From Prunella strophiata (taxonomy: Eukaryota > Chordata > Aves > Passeriformes > Prunellidae): DNA of 64,000 bases. Below the pieces are notes generated by a model. It was not told the DNA's origin, searched no databases, and worked only from the letters and a program-made list of their open reading frames with translations. Where the stretch lies: NCBI GenBank assembly GCA_036583965.1, contig JAZBQD010000017.1:23160385-23224384 (forward strand). The letters are read 5' to 3'. The position numbers and the translations under genes are program-made. This document shows positions 25,801 through 38,293 of this stretch, one piece after another (the first letter of the stretch is position 1; each line of letters opens with the position of its first letter).

Positions 25801-28800
25801 TTTGATGTTGAGTTTCCCACAGCACTGAAGATAGGTTATAGCCCTGGAAAGTCATGTATCCTCTGCACCTTTAACCAGAGGATGAGTTTCAGCCCTAGCT
25901 GGTTTCTCTGAGCCCCTGTGGATGCAGAGGGAGCTAGCCAAGGAAAGAAATCCAACCCCTAGATCCCCAAAATCTCAGCAGCAATAGTAAATTGACCTGT
26001 GCCTGGCCAGTGGCCAAAGACAGGAGGCTCTTTTGCATCCTGGTGCCCCCCCTTTCTTGGATCAGCAAAGTCAGGGAAGCTGGGAAGCAAATGGTTGCCT
26101 ACCCAGCAGGCAAAGTACTCAATACTCCTCCTGCTGAGGCACTTCTCTCCTACAATCAGAGAGATAAATCAATCAGAGGCCTAAATGGTGAACTGGCAGG
26201 GTAAAAATGGAACAGATGGGCCTGCCATTTCACAACCTGGTTCCAATAATTCAGGAAAAAACCATTTGTTCTTTCTTCTAAGAGTAAATCTCTATATACG
26301 GGATATTTATGCCTATGAGAGTGGTTTGCAGGAAGGTGGCTACAATTTTGTTTTCTGGAAATAGGCCTGGAATTGATTTTCTATGCCATGCTACAAGCCA
26401 GGACAGACTGGCAGCCCAATCCAGCTCAGAGGCATGTGAGATGGGGCACCAGTCCTCCAGGACAGGGTGGTCTCTACTGTGAAGGTGCCAGAACATCTGT
26501 TGACAGCTCAGGCTCCCATGAATTATCCTTGGCAATTAAGCTGGCTGTCAGAGGTGCTGCTTCTGCCTGCCAGCCAAACAGGGGCAAAGCAACACAGAAA
26601 ATTATAAAGAGAGTGGAGAGATAGGAACAGAGGGAAAGGAGAGGCAGGAGGGTGAAGAATCAACAAAAAAAATTAAATAAAAGGAAAAGCTCATGGGAAA
26701 CAGCCTCAATCAGTACTGTGTTCTCTGGAATGTGCTTAAAAGCTAGCATTTCTGGAGTGCATATGGCTTTATCCACACCTCTCACCCTCCTTGCTGGGGC
26801 CAGGCCAGTGTACCTGAACACCTTCTGCTTTATAACAGAAAGTGTTACACACATGGTGAGTACAGCACTCAGGTATTTGATGGGTGAATTGGCTGAAAGT
26901 TCTTCTAAAGAATGCTACATTACTTATTTCAAGCTAAGTTCTTTGCTTTGTTTGCTTACTTAAATTGATCCCTCCTCCCCATAGAGTGAACCAAGCCAAG
27001 CTTTTCTGCTGGAAAGACAGAAACCCACACAACTCATTTTGTGCAGAACTCTGGCTAAATAGGCAAGAATCAGATGCAGATCACCCTCAATGAAGGACCA
27101 TTTTCAGTCCCCATGGTTTACAGGGGCATTACAGTCTGTTAACCAATATGCCGTCACTTTACCTTTTCTTTGTGTGTGTCACAACAATGGGAAAGAAGTT
27201 AAGCTACAACATACTCTGATATGACTCTCTCCTTGCTGAAGGAGGGTAAATACAAAATGCAACTGGAAGGCCAGGTGTGTTCACAAGGCTGAGTATCAGA
27301 CAGCAAGCAGGCTGCCAGCAATGATCCCTGGGCACCCAGCACCCTTAGAGAGATGTCCCCCAACATGGCATCTATCCATTTTCAATTTTAGTCTATGGAC
27401 AAAGTAGCAACCATTCTACAAAACCACAATAGTTTTATACATTTTTTTTTACTCTTTATATACTGAGCTTTTGCTTAGAAAATTCATCTCTAAATTACTC
27501 CTTGTACTTTTCTAGAAAAGTAAAAAATGAGCACCTTAAAGCAACTTAAAACAAGGGAAGAGGAGAATTATCAATGCCATATGTCAGAACAAGTTCTTTC
27601 TAAGGTTATATCAATACCAGAAGATGTGAAACAGTTCCCTTAAAACTGCTTTTAGAAGAACAAAAAAGGTACTGAATCCAGGAGAGCTTGGCAGCTTTTC
27701 CTCTTTTTAACAGCTAAATCCCCTCCCTCTTCTTCAGGAGATGACTTCTTTAATGAAGGAAGATATTTCAAAAATCTTAACTGTTCTCGCGTATCTATGG
27801 TTGTATTAACAAACTTGTAATCAGATACCAAGTACTTTATTAAAACAGAAAGACCCAGGCAGAGAGCTCTTACTCAAACACAAAAAAATGCAACAGAATT
27901 ACTCTCTCACTCCTCTCAAGCATGTCTCAACCTTTTTTCTTTATAGTAACCTTATCAGTTTTTAATGCCAACATCAAGGAATTAATTACTTCAACCTGTG
28001 CAACACACAAGAGGCTACTCTCCTAACAGCAGCAGATGGCCACCCCCATGGCAGATATGTCTGGGGCAGTTTTGCAGACCAAGTTCTCACTTTCCCATCA
28101 CTCTATTCACAGACTTCAAAGCACTCATCCCTGTTCAAATTCCTCCTGTTTGCTGGTGGGTATGGAAATCAAGGATTTTCACTTAGAGCAACTCCCTCTG
28201 CTCCAGTACGTGGCTCACTAAGTAGCACAGACTGATGGACAACACCACAGCATGGAAACTAAATACCTCAGATTTACAAATCATGTCATAGCTTCCAAAG
28301 TCTCATGATCTTCCATACAAGCCCTTGCTGTTCTCTAGGCTTTGATGGGAGAGGATATGTGTCCAGCAGGGGACCTGTGACGCTACACAAGCAGCACACT
28401 TGGACATAATATCAGCATTTCTCCATATGGGTACAGGAAAATGAACTTCAGAGACATTACCTATGCTGAGGAAAACACAAGTGTGACACAAAGTTTTCCC
28501 AAACAAGAACTACAGAAAGGATGGGGATCTTCTGCTGCAATTGCTGCTTCCAGCTTTAAAGAAAGGTATCAAATGTGTAAGTGTTCGAGAGAAACTTGCA
28601 GTGGACCAGCTGTAAGGAAAAAAAAAAAAGAGAAGAAAAAAACCCTAAAAATATCTTTGAAAGAAAAAAAAGAAGAAAGTAAAAGTAATTCATCAATGAG
28701 CTCAATAATAGCATCCCCATGAGTATGAAACATGAAAATGGGAAGATGTCCTGCTGCCACCAAAAGAACTCAGAATCATATTTTCCTTCCACATTCAGAC

Positions 28801-29453
28801 TCTAAATACCTTTATTTAAAAAAATGCAGAAACTAAGCCTTTTTTATGAACATTCTTTGTATGCTGAGGCTAAGAAGGATGGAACCATGGCTGCTGTCTG
28901 AAAGCTATCAATCACTGCTGACCATTTCCCACTGCTCTGACTGGCTGCTGTACCTCAAATGTCTTAGCAGTTTTGCCACCAGCAGTAACTGTGATTTGAT
29001 TTTAAGAGCCATAGTTTCATTGAAACTATAAAGGCAAAAATAATTTGATATTGAAAACTTGTTTTCTTCTGTTTTCATGGATTATCCCAGAAAAAACAAG
29101 CCCAGAATACTTAATCATACTGCTCATGTGCAATGAAGCAATGTAGAAGGAGGACCACTGCTTCTCTTGCACAAAACAGTCTGTTGTTGTCAGTGCTTTC
29201 TTTCCACTGGTGGAAACAAACAAGAGTTCAGTGCCTCATTGAATGCAGTTTTACAATGAGACTAGTTAACAGCTGGCATTTTTGTTCGCTTAATTTCTGA
29301 AGCTGAGGCCTAGCTGTAAATTTGACTTAGCACTTGGGTGGTGTTTGCTTAAACACAGGAAAGACAAATGGTATCACAAAGGTGAAAACAGAAGCCAGTG
29401 GGTGGACATGGACCTTACCCTGTACCTTCAGACTGCAAATGCTTTCCTTTAAG

Positions 29454-29540
29454 AGTTGCCAAAGATGTATCAGTTTTAGCTGAGGGAGCAAGAAATATGA
29501 TCTGGGAAGTCAGTGAACAAAATAAGCAAAACATTTAGAA
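29454..29540. repeat. Degenerate local duplication, copy 1
   Basis: About 87 bp aligning without large gaps to 30635-30721, sharing GATGTATCAG near the start and AAAACATTTAGAA at the end with about three quarters identity between. The family is unknown. The partner copy lies 1.2 kb away in the same orientation. Confidence 0.6.
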
Positions 29541-29671
29541 GCAAATTCTCCATGCAACTATGTGCTTTCTAGAGGACAAAAATGTTATGTTGTGAGCAGC
29601 CATTTTCTAAAAGCACTATTGTTGCTTCTTTTAAAGAAAGGATGGGTTCCCATCTTCTCTTCCAAAAAATT

Positions 29672-29697
29672 CAAAATTCTCAAATTTGAGAATTTTG
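29672..29697. other. 26-bp perfect palindrome
   Basis: Two exact 13-bp arms without a spacer (left arm CAAAATTCTCAAA). AT-rich, in the LPAR1 intron about 130 bp from local duplication copy 1. Confidence 0.75.
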
Positions 29698-30634
29698 GTC
29701 ATGTGCTGGCATTTCACTGTAAGCCTTCTTGCACATGCTGATTTTCATAATTTCTTCTTGTTAACAATTTTTGCCCTGGGTATTCAGCAAAGTTTACCAA
29801 AGCATCTGTTTTAGGGCAAATGTGCCACAAAACATGCCCATCTGCAGTGTTTTGGAGAAGCCCAGTTGATGATTACTTACTCGTGGATGTCACACTGCTA
29901 AGTGGAGTCTGATCTCAGAGCAGGATCCAAAGGTTACCAATTAATTTTGATTTGGTGTGGATTTTTAGTAAGTGAATATCACTCAGCATTTTGTTATTTT
30001 ACCTGGATTCAAGTGAAAATCTTGGATTCTACTTTTCAAGGTCAAAGTGTGATTTCCAAATCCTATTATTAAATTAAAGGAAAATAAAAATCAATTCTCA
30101 GGGCCTCTTCAGAAATATATCTACTTCTGCCATTGTAATTAATTTTAGAAGCTTCTTGGAAAAGGTCAAGACCTATGCAAGCAAGAAGAATTATTTTTTT
30201 GTTTATAATTTTTTTTTAAATCAAAATGTGAAGTGTAAGAACTACTTAAGGTTTACCCCTTTCTGGCCATTCCTGGAAAAATGAAGAGAGCTTTCATCTG
30301 CTCTTTAAATTTATTTTTTCCCTGAAAAGGTAATAAATTATACTGAAGTCAGGGGAAAGACTTTTATTAAACAAGGCCTCATTTTCATCATACTTAAAGG
30401 AATGTATTTACTAGAGACGTTTTTCCCTCTCAAGAATAAAATAAAATAAAACCACATTCCTGTCTTGGGAAATGATGGAAGGTCCTCAAAGTGCATTTTC
30501 AAAGGATTCGGAATGAAAATAAATAATTCTTATTCTTAACTGAAGGGGGAAAGAAGGAGAAAACTTCTAAATGGATTCCCCAGGGCGAAGTATTGAATGC
30601 TGTAGGGATACCTGGAATACTTTTGAGAAAAGAC

Positions 30635-30721
30635 AGCTACCAGGGATGTATCAGCTTTAACTGTGGATGCAATAATATTAACTGAGAGAGTCAGTGAAGA
30701 AATTAAGTAAAACATTTAGAA
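30635..30721. repeat. Degenerate local duplication, copy 2
   Basis: Partner of 29454-29540 in the same orientation. The divergence suggests an old duplication or two insertions of an unrecognised element. Confidence 0.6.
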
Positions 30722-31701
30722 TGAGACTTTCTACAGATCCAGCCATACTCTGAGTTCAGGAGTTGCCTGGATACAAGGCATCAGTAACTTCTGCTTCATC
30801 AAGTGGAGCTTGCATGGGCTTGTTTTGGAAAAGAAAGCTACTTAAAAAGTTAATCACACAAACAAACTGACCACACTCTAATTTCCAGATCCTGTGCTTC
30901 CTTATTATTTTTCTTTTCAGCATTCTCACCAGCCAAGCAGTAACAACAGGAAGAGATTTGGTTTGGGACTACTAGAAAAAAATTCAAGAAGATTCACCAG
31001 AATTCATTTGCCAGATTATAAATGACAATGAAAGTGATCAGTGACAGATTTTGAGACAGCACACATAGTACTGCTTCTACCAGCAGCATGAAATATATCA
31101 AGCAATCAAGAAAAATCCTACAAAGGGTGATAAATTTAAAACACACTACAATCACTGCATAATTACCTACATATTGTACATAGATCCTTGGCAAGTTTTC
31201 ATGCCTCCAGTATTTTAACTGGAAAAAGAAAATCTAACTGATTTTTAACAATTCTTTGTGAAAATGTGTCTTCCTGTTAGACCTGTCTAACGTAGTGATC
31301 AAGCTGTATTTATCAAGAAAATAGAATACTGATATTTACACTTACAAACATAAAAATATTAGTACACTTTTTAGGAATCACTGTCTAAAAGTTAAAGTTC
31401 TTGTTATTAAATCAGAATGATTTCACCATTAAACCTTCTAACAAATATATGCAATAACATGAAGACTTTTATTCCCCTTCATCTACTAGCAAGCTGTAAG
31501 TACACTGTTACTTAAGTCAATACTAAAATGTCATTAAGATACACAGGGGAAATAAAAAAATATAACAACAAAACCAAAAAGATAATACATAATTCACAAT
31601 AAGTGGAAATGGCAAGGCCTGGAAACCACCAACTCCCTAAACTGCATGTTTTTTTCCCACAAGGAGGCTTTTGAGCAGCAATCAGAACTAATCCTAAGGC
31701 T

Positions 31702-31746
31702 GAGGGAGAAGAGGGAGAAGAGGGAGAAGAGGGAGAAGAGGGAGAA
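31702..31746. repeat. Minisatellite (GAGGGAGAA)x5
   Basis: Five identical 9-bp purine-only units with no interruptions, indicating recent expansion. Purine/pyrimidine mirror character makes triplex (H-DNA) formation possible. Confidence 0.95.
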
Positions 31747-34554
31747 ATCCAAGTCATCCAAAATCCAGTAGGATAGATAAGGTGTGCTATAAATAATAAT
31801 TTTAATCAAGGTTCCACTTTTTCATGCAAATATTTGATGATACAGCTTGAAAGTACTGCTGTCACACTGCATCTCTGAAAGCACTTGTTACAAACCTTTG
31901 CTCTCCATGCTATGAAACAAGACTTTATCCTTTAAATCTTTGAGGTCTCCATTTAGGCTACAGTCATCGGCAACAATTTCCCAGTTTACTTGACTGTAGG
32001 GTTAAATTCACAGTTTATGCACATTTAAAATGTACTGATCTAAAAACACTGGGACTGTACATAACTGCAACCTGTGTGCTAGAACAGAAGGTCATTGATG
32101 CTCAGACTTGTATTGCCTGCACCAGCTACAGAGTTTATTGCCCTGTTTTTCTGTCAGGATTAAATCAATAGACAAGTGACATTTCTGTGATGCAGGGGTC
32201 AGGCAGGGTTGGTGACTCTGAACTGGCCCCCTGTGCAGACCACAGGGTAACACAGTATTTATGGCTTCACACAGCACCACTTCCAGACAAGAAGCTGTGA
32301 AAAATGCTGCTCTCATCTGAACTCCAGTATGATGTTACTGCCTGGCCCAACTCTCTATGGAGAATGTAATAATTACAAGGAAAAACACCTGACTGGATGC
32401 TGCTTTTCCCCCCATGAGGCCACTGCTACCTGGTGGAAGGACATCCCCAAGCCAAGACAACACCCTCAGTTTCAGCCATCTCAGGAAAAATGCTGCTGCA
32501 AAGCTCATCTCCCTCAACAGCAGCAGGACTCCTCAAGGAGGAGGTAAAGAGATCAAGTTGTCTTCTTACAGTCACTAGGCTCAGAGTTAAACCCTGGCTT
32601 CTTCAAAAGATCATCTTATAAGCTGCACTGTGCAAAGAGGGCTGGTGCTTCCTTTGGCCCGCAGGAATAACTTCCCACGGGCAGGGAAGGTCTGTCAAAG
32701 TTTGAGTGATACCATAACCAAGCTCTGTCTAGACATGATCATCTTCATCTCAGTCCAGGACCACAGCCTTGGTAACTGATGAAATGTATTTCATATTGTT
32801 TAAGCCTTAAGGCCAACAAAGATAAACCATTCCAGTTAATTACCTGACACTGCATGAGGGATATGGAAATAAAGACATGCCTCTGTCAAGACACCATGTG
32901 CTGTCAGTCAGGTTGTAGCATTATTTCATAGTCTTTTTATATTCTACTGATAATCAAGTGCTTTTACTGCATGAGAAGAAAAAGGGAGTGGAGATGCAGA
33001 CTGCACGTCAAAACAACCATTCAGAAAGTTGAAGTTATCAATAATGTACTTTATTTGTTTCGACAGTGTAGCTACAGCATATATGAACACTCATGTGCAT
33101 TAACAGTTTTGTACTGTTTTCCAACCCCATTTGGTACCTAGATGTGAAAGAAAAGCACAAAAGTACAAAAATAAGTCTCATGCAATTCAAAACTGCTGTA
33201 GAGAGGGCAGGAAAAAAGCTGTTGCTGAGCAGTTCTACCCTTCCAGATGCTTATACTGAACTTCCAGATGTTTTTCTTACATTTATTTCTTTGTTATAAT
33301 AAGTAAAAGACTGTCTTCAAACACAGTTAGACTCCTTTAAATCAAAATTTATAAAACTCAAAGTTTATACAAAAAGAACCTTCACCTTTTTTATCTGTGC
33401 CTACATTAGTTTCCCAATATTACAGAGTAAACCACATTCCTGAAAACAAAGTGGATGATTCTACAGGCAGGAAAGACCTAAGTGTCTTTAATTCCCAGGA
33501 ACATAAAGGGTAAACAACTCTGAATTAATTGTTTGGTCTCCCTGCATCCTGGGGGCTAGCTGTGGTTCTTGGCTCAACAGGCATGCCTAATTTTGGCCGA
33601 ACAACATTGAGAACTCACCCAACATAGAAGGTTAATCATCAGGATTAGTAAAATACAAATAAGAAGAGTTGTTGTTATTGTGCTTATTTGAAATAAACCC
33701 TCAGTATCACAATCTCACAGTCTAAATTCTAAATAGAGAGGAATGCCCAAAGATGCATATGGAGGTATATGGCAGAGTTATCCACACTGTAAAAACGAGA
33801 TGTGACAAATAAGGATGGATATTTAATCAGCATTTAGGCAGGACAAATACAGGCTAACTTTGCAACAGCAACATTCTAAGCCAGTACTTCTCTACAAATA
33901 TAGGTATGTACTTGAAAATACCTGAAAGACCCTAGCTTTTCATGACTGATTCCAGGCCAAGGAAATCCAGACCAGAGCTAGTTTATCCAGGCCTGGGCTC
34001 TGAAATCCTTAACTTGGTGCTTTCGCTACTTCTTGAAACAAGTTAGATATTGTCATCCTTTTTTGGGCCAAACCTACAACTGGCCTAGACAAATGCTTTC
34101 AGAGTCTAACTATGATCCCCAGCAGAAAAACAGTTTAGCTTTGCCTTTAAATGTAACATGAGAAAAAGTGGAGAACAGAAGAGAGGATGCCAAGTTTCAG
34201 CTGATGTATCTGCTCAGTTTCTGCCTGTTCCCTGATTGCTCATTTAAAGGGAACACATGGTGGTGGTGAAAGGCAAAGTGTCACTGAGCTGCAAGCCAAA
34301 CCAGACATGATTTTATGGCTGTGTGCAGTACACAGATCAGTCCTTCCTTAGTTCCAATGCAAAGGAAAGGCATGGTTTAGAGAAAGAGCTTTATGCTCCC
34401 TGTTACTTTTGAAAGATTTCAAAAGCAGCCTTGTTAAAAGAAAAAAGGGCTCAGCTATGAAATCACTTCCTTCTGTTTAAACTATTTTACTCAAGGAAAA
34501 AAACAAGAGGGCATTAAAAAAAAAGAAAAAAAATCTGTTCTCTGCTTTTGACTT

Positions 34555-34960
34555 GTTCCTAGGATTCAGCATCCCACCCGCTCTGTGGGATGACGCAGTG
34601 TGCCAGATCCCGACCGCTCCAGTCACTGCGTCAAGCAGCCATAGCCCTCCCCACACAATCACCCTCTTGTCAGAGGCAGCTGGCACTCTCCCCGCACATG
34701 CTGACAGCATCACTGCCTGGAGGACTGCACCCCTCTGGGGCAGCTCTTCTCCTCTTGGAGGAAGGCAGCAAGGCATGAGGAGGGCAGGCCGTGTTAGGCA
34801 GCTAACAAACAAGAAGCTCTTGTGTTACTCCCTCCCCCTCCTGCCCCCCAAACACAGTGAGAATGCAGACAGGGGAAAAGATGCTCTTCTGCTTGCAGCA
34901 GCAGCAGCATGGCTTTGCCTGGGAGTACAGCCAGCAGGAGAACTCCAGGACACCCGTTTA
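34555..34960. other. GC-rich intronic island with nested inverted repeats
   Basis: A block visibly richer in G, C and CpG than its surroundings in the LPAR1 intron. It contains TGACGCAGTG (34591-34600) and its exact complement CACTGCGTCA (34624-34633), overlapping a smaller stem ATCCCAC/GTGGGAT (34571-34577, 34585-34591). TGACGCA resembles CRE/MARE half sites. A plus-strand open frame of 167 codons crosses it but shows no known domain. It could be an intronic enhancer, an alternative promoter or an old repeat; I cannot tell which. Confidence 0.35.
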
Positions 34961-35920
34961 TGGAAGTTTAAAAGTCAAATGAACAGTTCACTGCTGCCCA
35001 ATTCACAATGGGGTTACTTATGGCTGAGCAGCATTTTAACAAAGATTCTAAAATGAGGAATGGTTTGCCTCCCTCTGCCAATGCTCATAGGTTTACCCAG
35101 AGCCCCAGTCCTGTTTTCCTTTCAATCCCAGGGCACCTCTCTCTGCTCCAAAATGAATTGTCTTCTCGTGTGTAAAGTAGGCTGACACATACCAGCTGCT
35201 CTCCCCACTCAACTGTGGGGAAGGAGAGGAGGGAAAGGCATCTTCAGAATAAACTACTCTACTTCCCAGCTTCACTTCCTGCAAAAAGTTGGTTTCTGCC
35301 TCAAACCAGTGTATTGAGTAATATATTATTACCCTGATCTGCCCCATTAAGAAAGGCAGGGGTTCTTTTCCTCCATGTTTTTGAGGTTCACTGATCTAGA
35401 AAAAGCCAGATAACATGAGATTAATGTTCAGCAAATTGCTCCATGCAGACTAACACACTCACCTTTTCTGCCCTTCCTAAAGCTCCAGTAGATAAACTTG
35501 AAGCACTACCTTTTCAAGAAGGCACTCAGGAAGTATGACCCTTGAAATTAAATCTTCTGCTTAAGAAAACTTTAAGCCAGACTTACAAGTAGACTGCAAA
35601 CAGTGATAGAGCACCACCATACCTGCCTGATCAATGTGCTGACCACACTGTTTACTTGAGAGATACCTGCTGATATCTGAGATATCTGTTTCCCAGAAAT
35701 GCTTTGAAGTGATGCTTAGCTTTTCTTCTTTAGAGCCACAAAACAATCCTCCCCTGAAGTGCAAATTCAGGAATACGGGATGATACTCCCTACCTGATGG
35801 CAACTAATGAAAACTCATGGTGTACATAGCAGCCTAGTAACACCTTGATGCACAAATATTTAACTCCCCCAAAGTCTCTGTGGTTACCCCAAAGCCTAAA
35901 TCTTGACTTCAGTTTATTAC

Positions 35921-35942
35921 TTATTTATTTATTTATTTATTA
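35921..35942. repeat. (TTAT)n microsatellite
   Basis: Five and a half uninterrupted TTAT units inside the LPAR1 intron. Confidence 0.9.
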
Positions 35943-38293
35943 AGTTGAAAGAGTTTACACAACAAACCCATGGCTGTTTCCCAACTATCTTTACCTTGCC
36001 AATGTGCCTCCCAGGTGGTAAGGAGGTGAAAGCACTGGTGCTTCTTTACACTGCAGACCTATGACTGACCTCCTCTAGCTTTCCTCTAGAAACCACAGTG
36101 CTTAGGGAAAAAAACAAACTGAACCAAAACCCAAACCCTTTGCAAAATAACACCAGGGTGGGAGCTGCAAAAATAATGAAGAGTGTCACAACCTACGAGT
36201 GCTTTTGTTTCCTTTGAAAATAATAAGTTATTGTTTTCTGTAAATGGTATTTTATGCAGATTAGAAGAGATACTTAAGTACAGTGTGTGCAAAACACTGA
36301 ATGAAGTGCAGCAGTAACAAGAAATAAGATCCTGTTTGAATTTTGAAGAAAGCTTCAACATGTGCCACTTGCCGTCCTGAAAAATCTCACCTTTATGAGG
36401 AATCACAGGTATACTAAACAACATCTGCAGCTAAACTGAATTTACCTTCAGTTTAGCTAATACCCCTTAACCCCTGGAGTTGCTTCGCTCTCTCTAAAAC
36501 AATACCTGAAAAAATATACTTATTAGGGGAAAAAAAGGGGTCATTTTACATTCTTTGTGCACCACTACTGTTGTGGCCACAGTGAGTGGCCTGTACATCT
36601 TCCCTCTGACCTCTTCTCACAGGAGAAGGATCCTTCCTGCTGCATACACATACCTATAGTACCATACATGCTTGGCATTAGCTGACATTTCCTATTTATT
36701 CAGTGACTGTTTGTTCCTACAACTCCACATTGCATTGGTAGAAATGCCTACTATTTTCCATCCACTTTTTTAGTAGCTGTTTTTGGGGTCATTTGCCCTT
36801 TTTCTTTTTTTTTTAAAGTCTGAGCCAGTCTTTCACCTCATAGAAAATACTGTATGAACACTAACGTCTTCAGGAAGTAAAACACGAGAACTGTTTCCTA
36901 AAAGAGGACTGCAAAACCCAAATTTTCTTGGTATTCTTAACCTCATCATGCCTTCTGCCATGACAATCATGGAGATGGGAAAGGGCAGATTTTTGAACCA
37001 CCAGGAGGTCAGGAGAGGTTTCACCAACCACAATCTCCCTTGGAAAACTCATATGAGTTCTTTCCCTGAAGAGAAAAGCAGGACATGGAGGAATACATCT
37101 TATCAATGGTTTAACATGTTAGTTAACTGCACAATTCATATTCTGGTTAAAAAGCAAATCACTAGGTCAGAGTACAACGTGTAAATTCTTAAACTAAAAA
37201 GTGAGTTGACAGAGTGACTTACTCTGAATCTCTGCCACCATTCTGCCATGTCTGTGATAGAAAGCTCAAGTCACAGCATAAACCTATGGGAACCATAATG
37301 TCAAGAAGAGAAAGAGGGCTAAGTTTTGGGCTTTGTGGACTGCATAACAATTGCATTTATGAACTGTTAGGGCAACCATCTGATGCAACAGGGCACTGGG
37401 ATACCTGGAGACCCATGTACTGTACTGGAAGACCTAATAGGTGAGAACACATATTGGGACAAGAAGACAACCAGCACTATCCTTGCTGCCTTCAGGTCAC
37501 TATCATCTGCAGGAACAAAGAACAGAACAAACAGCAAAGAAGATCAACAGGGAACGGTACTCAGCCTTTAGGCTGGGCTTCTGCATAAGGAAACTGGGAG
37601 CCTCAGACAAAACCCAAGTAAAACTATTCACAAAATTACAATAACCTCCTGAATCCAAAATATGTTATGGTATTTCCCTCATGCCAAGCTCTGAAGCCTA
37701 CGCACCTCCTGAGCAGTGTGCTGAAGCACACCAGTATCTCACATGCTACTTTCCTGTATCAGCAAATGCACCAAATACAACAGGACTGGGTACGTGCAGT
37801 CCTACTTAACACACAATCTTTTTGTGAATAGCCTGTAGCTCCTGACTGTTCTCCATATGCTGGAATTTCACATGAACACACACAACACCTTTCAGGTGGC
37901 AAAAGTAGACAACAGATACTTCAGTAGAATACCAACCTTCCCTGTATTTTAAGTTTGAAGCCATTTGGCACCTTCAAAGGCAAAAGGACAAACATTATAT
38001 AATAGGTTGCTACAAAAGATTTTAAACATGCCTTGCTGCAAAAAAACACCACATTACACCTGGGCTTTCACCAGTTTCATGTTACAGGGCTGAGTGACCA
38101 TGTCACATCAACTTCCATAAAGAAGCTTGATAATCTCAGTGGTCACAATAGTGAACTCTGGGTGTTCTTATTGTCTGCACCTCTTCCAGTGTCTTCCAAA
38201 TTCTGCTGACCCCCAGGAGCTGACCATGCATTACTGAAATCACCTGATAAGAAACAGAGCAGGGAGAACAGGGTGGGCAAAGTAAGCACTTAC

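Larger units (their letters stand above)
7809..38293 (-). other. LPAR1: LPAR1 30.5-kb intron (interrupts TM6)
   Basis: Phase-1 GT-AG intron: donor GTAAGT at the 38293 end, acceptor TTTCTAG at the 7809 end. Identified contents are one CR1 fragment (16297-16760), a G-rich motif near the acceptor (8030-8055), a 52-bp A run (25745-25796), a 26-bp palindrome (29672-29697), a degenerate ~88-bp duplication (29454-29540 and 30635-30721), a 9-bp minisatellite (31702-31746), a GC-rich island (34555-34960) and a TTAT repeat (35921-35942). The remaining stretches show no exon, RNA gene or repeat family I recognise. Short open frames on both strands look random, with no family motifs or paired splice sites. 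Confidence 0.9.

Noticed and set aside
34553..35056. Plus-strand open frame of 167 codons
   Set aside because: It crosses a GC-rich island where stops are rarer. The sequence is low-complexity and matches no family I know.
38136..38293. C-terminal extension of the LPAR1 exon frame past 38294
   Set aside because: Reads through the consensus donor GTAAGT into the intron; the joined exons restore the conserved receptor instead.
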